This document shows, piece by piece, positions 12,232-23,925 of a stretch of DNA of 64,000 bases (the stretch's first letter is position 1; each line of letters opens with the position of its first letter). The position numbers and the translations under genes were made by a program. Source of the DNA: Ligustrum vulgare (Eukaryota > Streptophyta > Magnoliopsida > Lamiales > Oleaceae). A model generated the notes under the pieces. That model was given only the letters and a program-made list of their open reading frames with translations. It was not told the DNA's origin and searched no databases. The stretch is taken from positions 26,850,513-26,914,512 of the forward strand of contig OY743181.1 in assembly GCA_963555705.1 (NCBI GenBank), given 5' to 3'.

Positions 12232-12435
12232 AGGAGGAAGCAACCCGACAAGCCAACGACAGTAAACAAAGGCGCTGCTCGGGAGGCAACCCGAGAGGGG
12301 AGTCTCTTTAATTCAGACTGTTTATTGCTTTATTTTTAGTTTATTTTCTTTTGTTAATTTTTAGTTGTATTTCAATCCGTTCATTGTTTCCTTTGTTTTT
12401 TGCAGATTTGTTTATGCAAGGTTCAAGATATGAGA
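12232..12435. other. Junction between the two gag-protease cassettes
   Basis: Non-coding. It contains 'ggcgctgctcgggaggcaac', a motif family usually found after gag-pro in Athila-like elements, then T-rich sequence leading to the next Gag. The join between element B and element A probably lies here, but no sharp breakpoint is visible. Confidence 0.45.
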
Positions 12436-14746
12436 TCTTATAGAAGTTGACTCGGAAATCAAACATACTTTACATCACACATTAAGAGAAGTAAAAGAAT
12501 TAGATAAACACAAAAATAAAAAAATAGGAAGATATGGTAAACAATAATCAAGCAGTGGATCCACCAATTAATGAAGATGACACGCTTGTTGGTGACTTCA
12601 TGATGCCTCGAATTGTTCAAAATAATCAAGTATAGTCTATCCACCATTTTGGCTTGCAAATTTCCAGTTGAAGACAAATGTCATCAACATGTTCCAGAAT
12701 GGGAAACAATTCTACAAAAAACTTGATGAGAATCTGCATGCACATGTTTCGAAATTTTTGGATGCATGCCAACATTTTAAATATCAGGGTGTATCTAATG
12801 ATGCCATCAAACTCAGGTTATTTCCATACACATTATGAGACAGAGCAGTAGATTGGTTGGAGTCCCATCCCGATGCAAGTATCACTAGGAATGACTTGGT
12901 CCAAAAGTTTTGCACAAAGATCATGCCAGCAGTAAAAGCTACTAAGCTCAGACATGACATTACAATTTTTCAGCAACAGGACTCCGAATCATTTGATGAA
13001 GCTTGGAACATGTTCAAGGACGTGCTCAGAAAGTGCCCTCAACATGGAATCACTAAGAACGCTCAAATTCAGTACTTCTATATTAGCTTCCAACCTCAAT
13101 ATAAAAGAATTGGGGACTCTTCATCGAATGGCTCAATAACTAATAAAACCATTGCTTATGCGTTAGAATTGTATGAGAGAATAGCTAGTACTAATGCAAT
13201 GTGGGAATCAAATCGAGAAGTTCAAAGAAAGTCAACAGGGGATTATATGGTGGATACTATTACAGAGTTATCTGCGAAACTAGACTCGTTGGTGAACTAC
13301 ATACAATCCACCCATATAGCCAAAGCTCCTAAAGTAAGTTATGAGAGTGCGGGGGCAGGTCATCTGACAGCAGACTTTCCAGTTTTAGAAATTTAAGTTG
13401 AAGAGGTTGACTTTGTACAAGGTGACAATGCCAACATAATCCATATTCAAACACTTATATCTAGGTAGGAGAAATCACCCTAACTTTGCATGGAAAGATC
13501 ACAGTTTTGGACCATTGGTGCCTCGGTATCATACTGAATAAAAGAAACCCACACTAGAAGAGATATTTGGTAAGCTCATGGAGAAAATAGAATATTTTAT
13601 GGCTAAAATAGATCAGTTTATGAGGAAAATAGAAACTACATCTCAGAATCGGCAAGCATAGATGAAAAAATTGGAGACTCGGGTGGGACAAATAGCACAG
13701 GTCTTAAAAACAAGAACTCCAGTTACACTGCCCAGTAATACAGAGGTTAATCCAAAGAAGCAGGTCATGGCTATAGATGTAGTAAAGGAAAAAGATGTAA
13801 ATGAAATCATAACGTGCAATGGCACTCAACTTCCCGAGTTTCATGTGAAAAGATCAGCTGAAAATCTAGGTAAAAAATTGGTTAAAAAGAAGGATAAACA
13901 GGTTGTAGCTGTTGGGGAATCATCTGATAAAAGGAAGAGGAACATGAGATGAAATCAACAATTAAGCCCCATGACTTCCTTATCCCATTTCCCACAGAGG
14001 TTGAAGAAAACTAGAGAAGACAAACAATTCAACAAATTTCTTAATATGCTCATAAAACTACACATCAATGTCCCATTCTTAGATGCCATCACACAAATTC
14101 CTAGCTATGCCAAGTTTTTGAAGACGATGATGGAAAATAAAATAAAGTTTGAAGAACTTGAAGAGGTATCTCTGAACGAAGTATGCAGCGCAATATTGCA
14201 AAAGAAGCTAACACCCAAGCTTAAGGATCCAAGGAGTTTTTCTATACCTTGCATTGTTAGAGGTTTAAGACTTAATAAAGTTCAATGTGATATAGGTGCA
14301 AGTATTACTTTGATGCCTCTATCCATTATAGGAAGTTGGGGTTAGGTGAGCCAAAGCCAAGCACAATCGTATTGCAGTTGGCCGATTGCTCCATCCGCTA
14401 TCTATATGGAGTCATTGAAGATGTGCTAGTAAAAGTAGACGAGTTTATATTTCTCGCTGACTTCGTGATCTTGGACATGGAGAAGGACAACAAAATCCCA
14501 CTCGTCCTAGGTCGACCATTCCTAGCTACTACAAAAGCTTTGATTGGTAGGGAAAAAGGGGAGGTAACATTTCAGGTTGAAAAGGAGCAGGTAACATTCA
14601 CTATATCTCAATTGGGTAATCACAATCCAACACTTGAAAACTGCTCCGAAATAGATGTGGAAGGGACTCTACACTTTTGGGAACTTTTTGAGTACAATGT
14701 CAAATCCAATGATGATGCCTCAACATCTTGTTTCATGCCACCTTGA
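12436..14746 (+). pseudogene. gag-protease of Athila-like element A, disabled
   Basis: A second, diverged Athila-type cassette. The N-terminal part has VDSEIKHTLHHTLREVKEL (about 12,450). The gag domain (12,690-13,200) has KLDENLHAHVSKFLDACQHF, AVDWLESHPDASITRNDLVQ and DEAWNMFKDVLRKCPQHGIT. A coiled-coil-like segment follows (13,200-13,320). A retropepsin region (14,270-14,600) keeps DIGASITLMP (Asp-Ile-Gly instead of Asp-Ser/Thr-Gly) and the flap-distal VILDMEKDNKIPLVLGRPFL. In-frame stops occur near 12,640, 12,838 and 13,395, and there are frameshifts near 13,420-13,960 and 14,340. It shares domain order with the cassette just upstream but is clearly different in sequence. The 5' UTR and primer site of this copy are missing. 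No RT or integrase is present before its 3' LTR. Confidence 0.8.
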
Positions 14747-17682
14747 TGGATCTCGCCATAAAGTCTAGCTCTAGATTATAAATTAAGTGAGTGTTACAAG
14801 ACAACCCAATACCCTTTTATTTATTTCACTTTATTTATTGCTTTCTAGTTGTTTAGTTGCTTTATATTGCATTTTAAGATTGCTGGCTACTTAGGTTGCA
14901 TATTTTGACTTATCATGTGCATTAATTAATTCATGTGCTCCTATTTTGCATGTTTTAGCATTAGTATAGTTTATTATTATTTTAGCTTGTTCTATAGCAC
15001 ATCATCATTATTACTAGCATTACACACTAGTGTAGGACATGAAAACATTGTTTGGAGGTTGGATGCATGCATTTTGAGACATTTAGGGGTCAAAACGGAT
15101 TTTAAAAATCAAAATGGGAAAATTTTTGAACTTATGATCGAATAACCATGAGGCTGTGCACTATTTCAATGGAATGGTAGTGCGATGTTCACAAAAAATA
15201 AAAAAGCTACAGGTTTTACCTGGGCGACCACACGATTAAATTTTGGGGCATTAGGTAGTTTAAAATTGGGGTTTCAAATTTTCTTCGAACTTCATTACAT
15301 TATACACGTTTTCCTACACAAATTGCACCCAAAATTGATCCCCACGTTTTTACATGAACTTTGCACATTGCATTTAGTCAAACTCAACCCATTAGCACAC
15401 ATGAAAGTGGATCAAAGGTATGAAATTTTCAAACTTGGGAGAATTAAGCTTGAATTCTTTGATTTTTCATATTCTTGGGCTTTTTGAAATGGTGATTGAT
15501 GGAGTATGGGATTAGGTCAGAATTTGGAATGATTGGAATTTGATTCTCGGTGAAAAAATTTGGGTTGATTCAAGTACCAAAATTTATGATTTCTTTTGAT
15601 TTCAAACCATGCATACCAAGTATTCGAAAAAATGCTACAATGAATTTTTCTTCTAGTTTTTGCAAATCCTTTTGAATGATCATCTTCAGTACGTATTATA
15701 CATCATATGTTCATCACTCATCAATGATTTACATTGATTTAATACACATAACTCAAAGTAGACATCATTGTACTCAAAGTGGACATCATTGCACTCACTA
15801 CAGGCAATACAACACCAGATTTTAGTTTCATGTTACCTACTTCACCATGTCGTTTCCCGAACTTAATGAACTCCGATTTCTCTAAATTTTCAATATGTTG
15901 TTGATCAATTTATGTACTTTCATATGCATGAATATTTCTAGGGAAAAATTCCCTTTTTTAAGACGAAGTCAAAGCTTGAATATCAGGGGTTGACCATATT
16001 TTAAAATTTAGAATTTTGTTATATCCTAGTTTGAGAGTTTTTTTATTGATTTGTTTCAGTTTCTATGTGGTGTTTATGCATACTAATGTTGATTTTTTCT
16101 CATTTACAAGGGACACACCACCTTAGAACACCTTAGACAGAACATGGAAGAGCAAGAAGAGGATCGAATCATCTATGCGACATCAAAAGGGAAAGCTTCA
16201 AATCATGACAATACACCTCTAAATCCAGGAAGTACTTGAACCCTCTTCATTATCTTTTGCTTAATTGTTATATATTTGGCATACATTGAGGACAATATAT
16301 TTTTCTAGTTTGGGGTGGGAATCTCATTCATATACATGTTATACATGCTCATTCATTCGATTTTTGGGGTATATAAAAAAATCCTATTGAATAGTTTGCC
16401 GCCTATGATATCGTTCAGATTGAATCTTGTGCTTTAGTTAGAAGAATGGACAACATATGAACTTGATTTTTCATTCACTGCTTATCCATGTTAGACTTTA
16501 TAAACTTGAGCACATAGCCATTGTCGAATAACTACGTGTGTGGATTATGTTTAACATATGTGAGATATATTTATGAAATCTCAACTAGGGCTGACTTTAC
16601 AATCCCCAACCTTAAATCTATAGGAATCCTAACCTTTACATAGAAACCAAACTTGCTCTAGAGTAGTTTGGGGGTGGAAAGATTAGTTAGGAATGCATAA
16701 ACATTTGAAGGATTGAAGTTCTTGAAATATTTCTTTGGTTGAAAAGGTTTTAGTCAACGAATATAAACCAACACTAGCTTCAGTAAAAAAATTGTCTTAT
16801 TCTTCTCTTCGTAGCCTTTTTGACTCTAGCAATTAAGCTTTTAAGGGTGTTAAAACCTGGTACCCTAAATTCATTTGAGTTGGGAGTTATGAGCGTAAAG
16901 CTCGCTACATAGGTCAAATAGAAAGCTTAAAGGAGAGAGGACTTATACATAAGATACAAAAACATGTTTTACTTTTCTTTGTAGCATCGGTGACTTGAGT
17001 AATTAAGTCTTTAAGGGTTCTTAGAACTTGGTGCCCTAAAATCATCTTACTTGGGAGTCATTGACCTAAAGGTCACTACAGAGGTTACTTAGAAAGCAAA
17101 TAAGAAATTATTGCACAAAAGATAATGAAAAAGAAAGAAAAACTAAAAAAATAAAGAGCTTGGTATAGGTTTTGGAACTATAACTTTAGAGACGGAGGGT
17201 GTAGATTAGGGAACTGGTTACCATCGATCCTTTATGCATACTTGTCTAATTCTAACTATATTGTGTGGAAAAATGCAATGCATTTATATTTAGAAATCAC
17301 ATGAATAGAAGGAACTTCTGGATTAAGGAGAAATGTATAAGGTTGTGATTATACATGAGAGATCCGAGAAAAATAAACAAAAAATCATTGTTTGACCACA
17401 TGAGATTCGAGTTTTAAATACATCATAAGCCACATTATGTTGAGTACGTTTTTATATGAGTATGCTTTTAACTTTGGCTATTCACACACACATGAAAGGT
17501 TTAGGATTGGATAAGTAGAAATAATTTTTGAAGTGTTATCCATCTTTCTTTCCTAAAGTGAATTTTTGATTTGAACTGAGGCATATAACAAACAAATTGA
17601 TAGTTAAAAAAAATATTTGTTTTTTGAATTCTTTGTTTCTTAGTTTAGTTCTACTTTGTTCAAGGATGAACAATAATTTTAG
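14747..17682. other. Non-coding internal region of element A
   Basis: About 2.9 kb between protease and 3' LTR where an autonomous Athila element would have reverse transcriptase, RNase H and integrase. Small frames at 14,933-15,487 resemble nothing I recognise. The stretch 16,250-17,680 has the T-rich, low-coding character seen before the 3' LTR in Athila elements. Confidence 0.6.
16807..17096. repeat. Imperfect internal duplication, about 170-bp spacing
   Basis: Two copies of about 120 bp start at 16,807 and 16,977. They share agcaattaagcttttaaggg / agtaattaagtctttaaggg, then 'ggtaccctaaa' / 'ggtgccctaaa', and end in 'agaaagc'. Confidence 0.7.
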
Positions 17683-17698
17683 TTTGAGGGGTGGTGTT
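17683..17698 (+). promoter_or_regulatory. Polypurine tract of element A
   Basis: The purine-rich stretch tttgaggggtggtgtt lies directly before the TGATAAG start of the 3' LTR. This is the expected place for plus-strand priming. Confidence 0.6.
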
Positions 17699-19158
17699 TG
17701 ATAAGTATATTTACACTTATTTAAATGCTAAAAGTAGGATATTATATTATCGTTTCAAACTATTCGTTTTGTTGTTATTGGTTTATATTTCAGAAATAAT
17801 CCAAAAGTAGAGAAATTGGATGATAAATGAGCCAAAATGTACACATGATAAGTTGATGAAGTCAATTGAGGTAAAAAAGTGGAGCAAAAGTTGAAGAAAG
17901 AAGAAGATCGAGAGTTTAATTAAACAAATCAAGAGAAGAAAGAAGTCAATTGGAAGAAATCCTAAATTTGAGGACTAAATTGAGCTAATCAAAAGATGAA
18001 GGACCCGAACTGTAATTAAATTATGAGGACCAACTTAAATGAATTCAAAAGGTGAAAATTACATCTAGATGGAGAACCACATCGTCACATAGCTTGAAGG
18101 CACGCGTTTGCATACATATCAATAATTTAAGCAGTTTCATTTTGAAGCAACAACGTGACCTCATGAAATTGAACCTCAGGGTCGCACACATGTACGACTG
18201 AACCGACTGTTAGACTTTTTCACGCGATTTTCAATAGCTTTCATCCCTTCTCCCCTAGGTCTCACCTAAACATATATATACATGACAAGAGGCAAGTTTT
18301 TTGGCATTCCAACTCTTTGAAAATCATATCAAAATGCATTCTAACTCTTTGAAAATCATATCAAAACACTATCAAATTATCGAGGGACCAACTGGCGAAT
18401 GATTCAAGATTGAAGATCCTTTTACAACATGTTGAACCGGGTGATGAACTCCAATTATTCTTATTGTGAATTGTCATCAAGTATGTTTCTAGGCTAGATT
18501 TTTATGTTAGAATTTTGATGAAGCTTTATATTTCGGATTTCATGTTTTGAGTTACATTTTATTAACGCAATTTATGGGTTTGAGCAATTATTTCCGTATT
18601 TCTTGTTTCTACAATTTTCTAGCTAATTATAGTATGAATATTTCGTTGATTTCTTAACTTCGAAAGATTATGAATTCATTAGACACATTTTAATTGTCAC
18701 AACGTTCAATAGGGGATAAAAATATACCCCTATACTTTATGTTATCTTCCAAAATGTTCATAAAGCATTAATGCTTTCCTATATGTTTGGATTTGTCATA
18801 AAAATACAGTCGGGTTACATATAAGAAAATGCTTTAATTTACCGTTCAAAAGACGGTTTTAATAAAATTAAGAACATTGATATTCAAAATCCCATTAATT
18901 GTAGTTAAACTTTTAAATCTAGATATGAAATATGGAAGTAAATTGAATTCTCAATTCTAGCACGTTTTTCTAATTATTTTAATTATTCAAAATTGTTTAT
19001 TTTCATTTATTAGCTTAAATCAAAATTCCAAAATCAATTTTCATAGTACTAGTTAAGGTAATTAGTCTAAAATACTATTTACTCAATCCCTGTGGGTATA
19101 CTTGGACTCACAATCTATTATATTATTTGTGCGATTCATACACTTAAGGTTAGCAACA
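17699..19158 (+). mobile_element. 3' LTR of Athila-like element A
   Basis: It starts TGATAAGTATATTTACACTT and matches the truncated LTR at 7,208-8,014 over about 800 bp. It then continues uniquely to an end near gttagcaaca (19,158), or possibly atatca at 19,168. A 60-bp internal segment around 18,302-18,365 is duplicated ('cattccaactctttgaaaat'). If the end is 19,158 the flanks are gtaca (left, before 7,208) and ataca (right), a 4/5 match for a target duplication. Confidence 0.7.
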
Positions 19159-19169
19159 ATACATATCAA

Positions 19170-20100
19170 ACTTTCTCGGATTTATTTTTGGATGCCCATC
19201 AACCGGCCAATCCTTTGTACTGCTAGTAGCGGTCTTTAGGGACTCAGCCTAATACATGAATATACAACTTTGATACTCAGCAAATGACTTGTAGCTTGTC
19301 ATTGCATCATCACTGTCGTTAACCATAAATCCTTGTAAAGCTGGTCCATCTCTTTAGGAAGTTGAAATTTTTTTACCATATTTTCTTTAGGAAGTGACTA
19401 TCATCTTCTCCAATTGAGATTGCAACACTGCTACAGCTCTTTTTCTCTTTATTTTCTTAGTCGAACTCTTCTAAAACTTTTCCAAGTCGCGCTATACATT
19501 CTTTTCCATTGCCACCATCTATACACAATGGAAAATAACTATTATCCGCTAAAGAATAAGGGCAAAGTGGAAAAAGAAAGCAAAAGTAGCATAAATAAAA
19601 ACTAGTGTCTTTACCCATTAGTTTTGGATATACATGGTACGGCACATGGAAGCTGCATCTTTTCCTCTGAAGCTGCCAACAAATTTCTCATCTATAAAAC
19701 CCAGCATAATCTCGACCTCGACCACCGAGTTGATAGAAGGAAACTTGAATTTCTTAGAAGCGAGGAGCACTGTTTCAAATAGGGGTGGAATAGATCCAGT
19801 CATCACCTCAATAACTTTCTTTCCATTTTTTGCCCCTTTTTTTTCCTTTGTAAGGGTAAATGAGGTGCTTCCTCACCATAGGAAGTGAATCTCGTTACAT
19901 CCATCACATTCCAAGATTGTACTTCATACCTACAAAGGTGACAAGAGTTGAGAAAGAAGAGATATACAAAATAAATATTAAAAGAACGAAAGCTTAAAAA
20001 GACCAACCCATTGTTACTCTAATGTGAGCAAGTCACAAGTTCTTGGTGTATAACACATCTCATGCACACCCCTCGGGGTCGGGGGGGGGGGGGGGGGTTG
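19170..20100. other. Unassigned sequence with a 17-G run
   Basis: Only short frames on both strands, none with a recognisable domain. A run of 17 G lies at 20,081-20,097. I see no gene. Confidence 0.5.
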
Positions 20101-20746
20101 GATAAATCCTGATAACTTACCTAGAAATTCCTTCAACTTAGGGCCAGGTTCTAGAGTCTCACTAAATAGCCTACGAAAGGGTGTTTCTAGCACGTCTTAA
20201 AAGGGAACCTAAAGAAGAATTATTTTTCCATCGACTGTTATGACTCAAAAAACTGTGCAACAACATCCTTACTTTAAACTAAAGAAAGACATAGCAATTG
20301 CTACCAAACACATGACAGATATCAAACACCCTTTAAAAAAGACTAATATATGGCTCCGTATCATTTGTGAGACACAAATATAAAAAGAAAATGGCTATTT
20401 GCTAAGAGTTAGGAGTTAATTGATGATACATCCTGATAACTTACCTAGACACTCCTTCAACAAAGGACTGGGTTCTAGAGTCTCACTAAATAGCCTACGA
20501 AAGGGGTTTTTAGCACGTCTCAAAAGGGAACCTAAAGAAGAAATGTTTTTCCATCCACTGTTATAACTCGAAAAATGGTGCAACAACATCCTTAATTTAA
20601 ACTAAAGAAAGACATAGAAATTGCTACCAAACACATGACAGATATCAAACACATTCTAAAAAATACTGATATATGGCTCTGTATCGTTTGTGAGACACAA
20701 ATATAAAAAGTAAATGACTATTTGCTAAGAGTTAGGAGTTAATTGA
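20101..20746. repeat. 324-bp tandem duplication
   Basis: Two adjacent copies (20,101-20,424 and 20,425 to about 20,746) share tcctgataacttacctaga, gttctagagtctcactaaat and gacagatatcaaacac. They differ by about 5-8% by eye. No coding frame is conserved between them. Confidence 0.9.
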
Positions 20747-20815
20747 CTAGAGGTGACATGAAATTCATTGAAGAAAGAAATAAACAATTGATGTAGGGAA
20801 AATTGCAACCCAGAG

Positions 20816-21100
20816 CTAAATTATCACATAGACCACCACCTCCCTTGAGTCTGTCCTCGAAATCCATTCATCTAGACCAAAAGCTTGAAACAAATAGCAA
20901 GCGAGCAATTTATATTTTTTCAAGATCCTCTCTAAACCTTTTGAATTGTAGAAACTTGCCTTGACTAGAAGATATAGTTCAACTAACCTGCAGTAGGGAA
21001 AATGCCCTGGTTGTATATTGAGTGGATAGGGTTCTATAGAGGAATTTGCCTTCAGATTCTTGGATTCATTCAGAATAGAACGACTACGGGAGGAGTCCAC
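20816..21100 (-). other. Unrecognised open frame, 94 codons
   Basis: An uninterrupted minus-strand frame encodes MDSSRSRSILNESKNLKANS... then a hydrophobic region with CRLVELYLLVKASFYN and YLFQAFGLDEW. I recognise no family. It sits in repeat-rich DNA, with no splice-linked neighbours that I could identify. It may be a fragment of a transposon-encoded protein or chance. Confidence 0.25.
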
Positions 21101-22489
21101 GTCGAAAAAATATGAGCAAGGACTTGCTCGCCCTCATTCGGATGGTGACAGCCCCTCCATGAAGGTTGCCTGCTTGAGACCAGGTGGCCTTCTATAGGTT
21201 GATTCGTTATGTGGCATACGGTCGACATTCCCAAAACTTTCCGAGTCTTTTGAACTTCCTGTTTCTCATCGAGGTCAAAATCAAAAGACCTTTCAAAGGA
21301 CCATTGCTCGATCGTAGAATGACTATCAACTTTTCCTATAGATAATGTTTAGATTGACAGATCTATTATAACCACATGATATTTTCTTTGAGGAGCTACT
21401 ACTAGATGTGATTACCGTCTTATACATAGTTTAAAAAAAAAAGATGACTAAAGCTTGAAAGAAAAGAAACACAAAAGGATTACCTTAAAGGAAGACGACC
21501 TATATAACTCAAACCAAGTAAATAGAAGCTAATTTCAAGAGAGATCTCAATCAAGTGGACGTGAGAAATGGTTCAAGAAAGCTCTAACTCCTTGATTTTA
21601 AGCAAAAGAGGATGTATTTTTAAATTTAAAATCCAATTTTAAGGCGGTAAAATTCCCGCCCAAAGTGAGCACAATCAAAAGATGTCAAGCAGCGGGTTGA
21701 ACTACAATTGTCACGTGACAGATAGGTGGGGCAAAACAAGCCTTTCCCTACCAATACCAAAGGTGGGTGAGGCGTGCCTCTCCCTTATGGGTTCATCAGT
21801 CCAAAAGGGAAACGAGGCAGGGCAAAACGTGTCCTGCCTCCCGTTCGCTTACCCCTAAGTCGGGAATGCGCCTTGTGCCTGCTTCCATTATCCCGCCCAA
21901 GGGACATATGAGGGGCAAGGTTACTTGCCTTCGTGTGTCGAATGGGGTGTCCCATGGTCTCAAGATGGGGCCTACTCACCTTTGACACAAATTTTATCTT
22001 TCATCTTCCTTTGTTTGGTCTTCCCATGCTAGGTAAAATTCGCTACTCAGAAAATGCCTTTTCGTGGTAGATATGTAAAATAAAGGGACGGCCCCCTGTA
22101 ATAACACTTGACAAAAGAGTTACATACATCATGTTTCTACATCCCATAAATGGTATTCAATGGAAACTAGATGTGCTTATGATGATAGACATAATAGAAG
22201 TTGCTATACGCCATACAATTGTCGTGTTCGAATGATCAGGTGGCAATGAACTTTTAATGCCCACCTTGAGGAGAATTCCTAACTTGAGGCATATGCCTTC
22301 CAAGGTCACGTGCTCGCTCATCGACAACACCTACCTATTCGTCAAGGTTTGAGTCAAACTTATGGGCTATGTAGTATGATGTGGCAGTTATATTTGGTGA
22401 TTGAGAAGATGTCATGTTCTTTGTTAACTACAAATAATAGGGAGGTAAAAACAAACCCTTCATTAAAGATTATCACACGTGTCTTCCGT
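21101..22489. other. Unassigned, with a GC-richer island
   Basis: The stretch 21,640-21,990 is visibly GC-richer than its surroundings and has short repeats of 'gaggc...gcctc' type (tgaggcgtgcctctccc, cgaggcagggcaaaacgtg, gtgtcctgcctccc). Its frames have no recognisable domain. It could be part of an LTR, but I found no ends. Confidence 0.4.
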
Positions 22490-23330
22490 CATTGAAGACG
22501 ATCACATGTGTCCCTAGATTCACCCCTATAAATAGTGATTGAAGTTAATCTTTTCTTCAATTCTTGAAAACTTTGCTCATAAGCATATGTCCACTTAAAA
22601 TTCATACTCTTTCTGGTTATTTGGGTTAAATAAGAAGTTTTCTTTGAGAATTCTTCCACAAATCTAAGACAATATCTAGCTAAACCATAAAACTCCAAAC
22701 TTTTGAAGGGTTGGTAGGTCGTGAACACTTATTAATAACCTGTATTTTACCTGGATCAACTTATATTCATTCACTTGATATTACATTCCTTATATACTAC
22801 TTGATCTAACTAAAATTCACATTTCTTAAATTTAGCCTATAAAAGTACTACCGTCAAATGGTCTGCATGCTCTCCTCTAATACAATAAAATAAAATAAAA
22901 TGATATCATTGATAAAACACAATAAAAAACTTATCGAGGAAATCCTTATATACACAATTCATCAAATCAATAGAAGTTGCTCCCGAATTTATCAACCTAA
23001 ATGTCACTACCAAAAATTCATAATAACCATATTTTGTACTAAATGTCATCTTAGAAATCTCCTCTTTCTTTATATTTAGTTGAGGATATCCATATTGCAA
23101 TAATTCTTTGAGAATATAGGTGCGCCCTGAAGTTGATCAAATAAGTCATCAATTCTTGACAATGGGAATTTGTTTTTGATTGTCACCTTGTTGAACTTTT
23201 GACAATCCATATACAATCTTATTATACCATTATTTTCCTAAACAAACAAAACTGGTGTACCTCAAAGTGAAAAGCTAGGTCTAATAAAACCTTCAAGGGA
23301 AGTGGAATTATACACCCATTAAGGAACAAC
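22490..23330 (-). pseudogene. Ty3/Gypsy reverse transcriptase fragment
   Basis: On the minus strand, in several frames, the RT core is recognisable in order: a 'GFIRPS'-type segment (about 23,290); GTPVLFV (23,250); [10 protein letters not shown] and [10 protein letters not shown] (23,120-23,190); [20 protein letters not shown] with YGYYEFLVVTF (22,960-23,095); a YxDD region decayed around 22,905; and the downstream FKWTYAYEQSFQELKKRLTS (22,540-22,600). It encodes the RNA-dependent DNA polymerase of a Gypsy element, with numerous frameshifts and stops. It ends abruptly at about 22,490, and a CT microsatellite abuts it at 23,342. It is in opposite orientation to the Gypsy region at 60-63.6 kb. 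Confidence 0.8.
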
Positions 23331-23339
23331 TGATCGGTG

Positions 23340-23341
<2 letters not shown>

Positions 23342-23398
<57 letters not shown>
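23342..23398. repeat. (CT)n microsatellite
   Basis: About 28 uninterrupted CT units. The minus-strand frame across it (Glu-Arg repeats) is an artefact of the repeat. Confidence 0.95.
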
Positions 23399-23400
<2 letters not shown>

Positions 23401-23642
23401 ATTCCTCCTCCTTCGCCTCCACCATCACCACCATTAGCCTTACTCATCTTCTATTCCCTTCTCTTTGCCATGGTTTGTCCGTTTGATTTGCTTGTATTTC
23501 CTTCCTTTATATGACACTTTTAGATTATGATTTTAATTATAATGGAAACCCTAGACTGATTTTGATTTTGCATATTTTGCATTGATATATATTTTTGGTA
23601 GGTTTTAGAAATAAAAATTTGCACCTGATTGATTTACAATTA

Positions 23643-23920
23643 TGTAACGACCCAGGTCCCACCTAACAGGTTGTTTCGACCGTTAGATCGACGACGTACT
23701 GTCCCCACTATACCAACATAGATCTTTTCAGCATGCTTTGTCCTCACTCGTATGCTCCTCGAGAAAACATCCCAGGAGGTCATCCATCCTAAAATTGCTC
23801 CAAGTCAAGCATGCTGAACTGTGGAGTTTTCAACGATGGACTTGGGGAAAAGAAGGTGCACCTTGTTGGTATAAGTAGTACCTATTATTTCTTTTGTACT
23901 TTCCTGGACTGGGTGTTACA
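23643..23920. mobile_element. Cassandra-like solo LTR carrying a 5S rRNA-derived core
   Basis: The 278-bp unit begins TGTAACGACCCAGGTCC and ends CCTGGACTGGGTGTTACA, so its ends are nearly inverted repeats. Perfect AATTA repeats flank it (23,638-23,642 and 23,921-23,925). Its middle (about 23,750-23,875) matches, on the minus strand, a diverged plant 5S rRNA. CCCAGGAGGTCA-CCATCCTA (one base changed), then CAAGCATGCTGAACTGTGGAG and a 'TTGGTAT' end are recognisable. LTRs that embed a 5S sequence are the defining feature of the Cassandra TRIM family. No internal domain or second LTR is present, so it is a solo LTR. Confidence 0.8.
23750..23875 (-). pseudogene. 5S rRNA-derived sequence inside the Cassandra-like LTR
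   Basis: This is 5S-like over about 120 bp but diverged in the 5' half and in loop regions. The area matching the C box of the internal Pol III promoter (GCATGCTTGACTTGGAGC-type on the minus strand) is changed at several bases. It is not a functional 5S gene. Confidence 0.7.
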
Positions 23921-23925
23921 AATTA

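Noticed and set aside
23222..23434. Frame with a long Glu-Arg repeat
   Set aside because: A direct product of the CT microsatellite on the opposite strand, abutting an RT pseudogene.
23750..23875. A functional 5S rRNA gene
   Set aside because: It is too diverged, lies inside TSD-flanked LTR ends, and exists as a single copy instead of the tandem arrays of real 5S genes.
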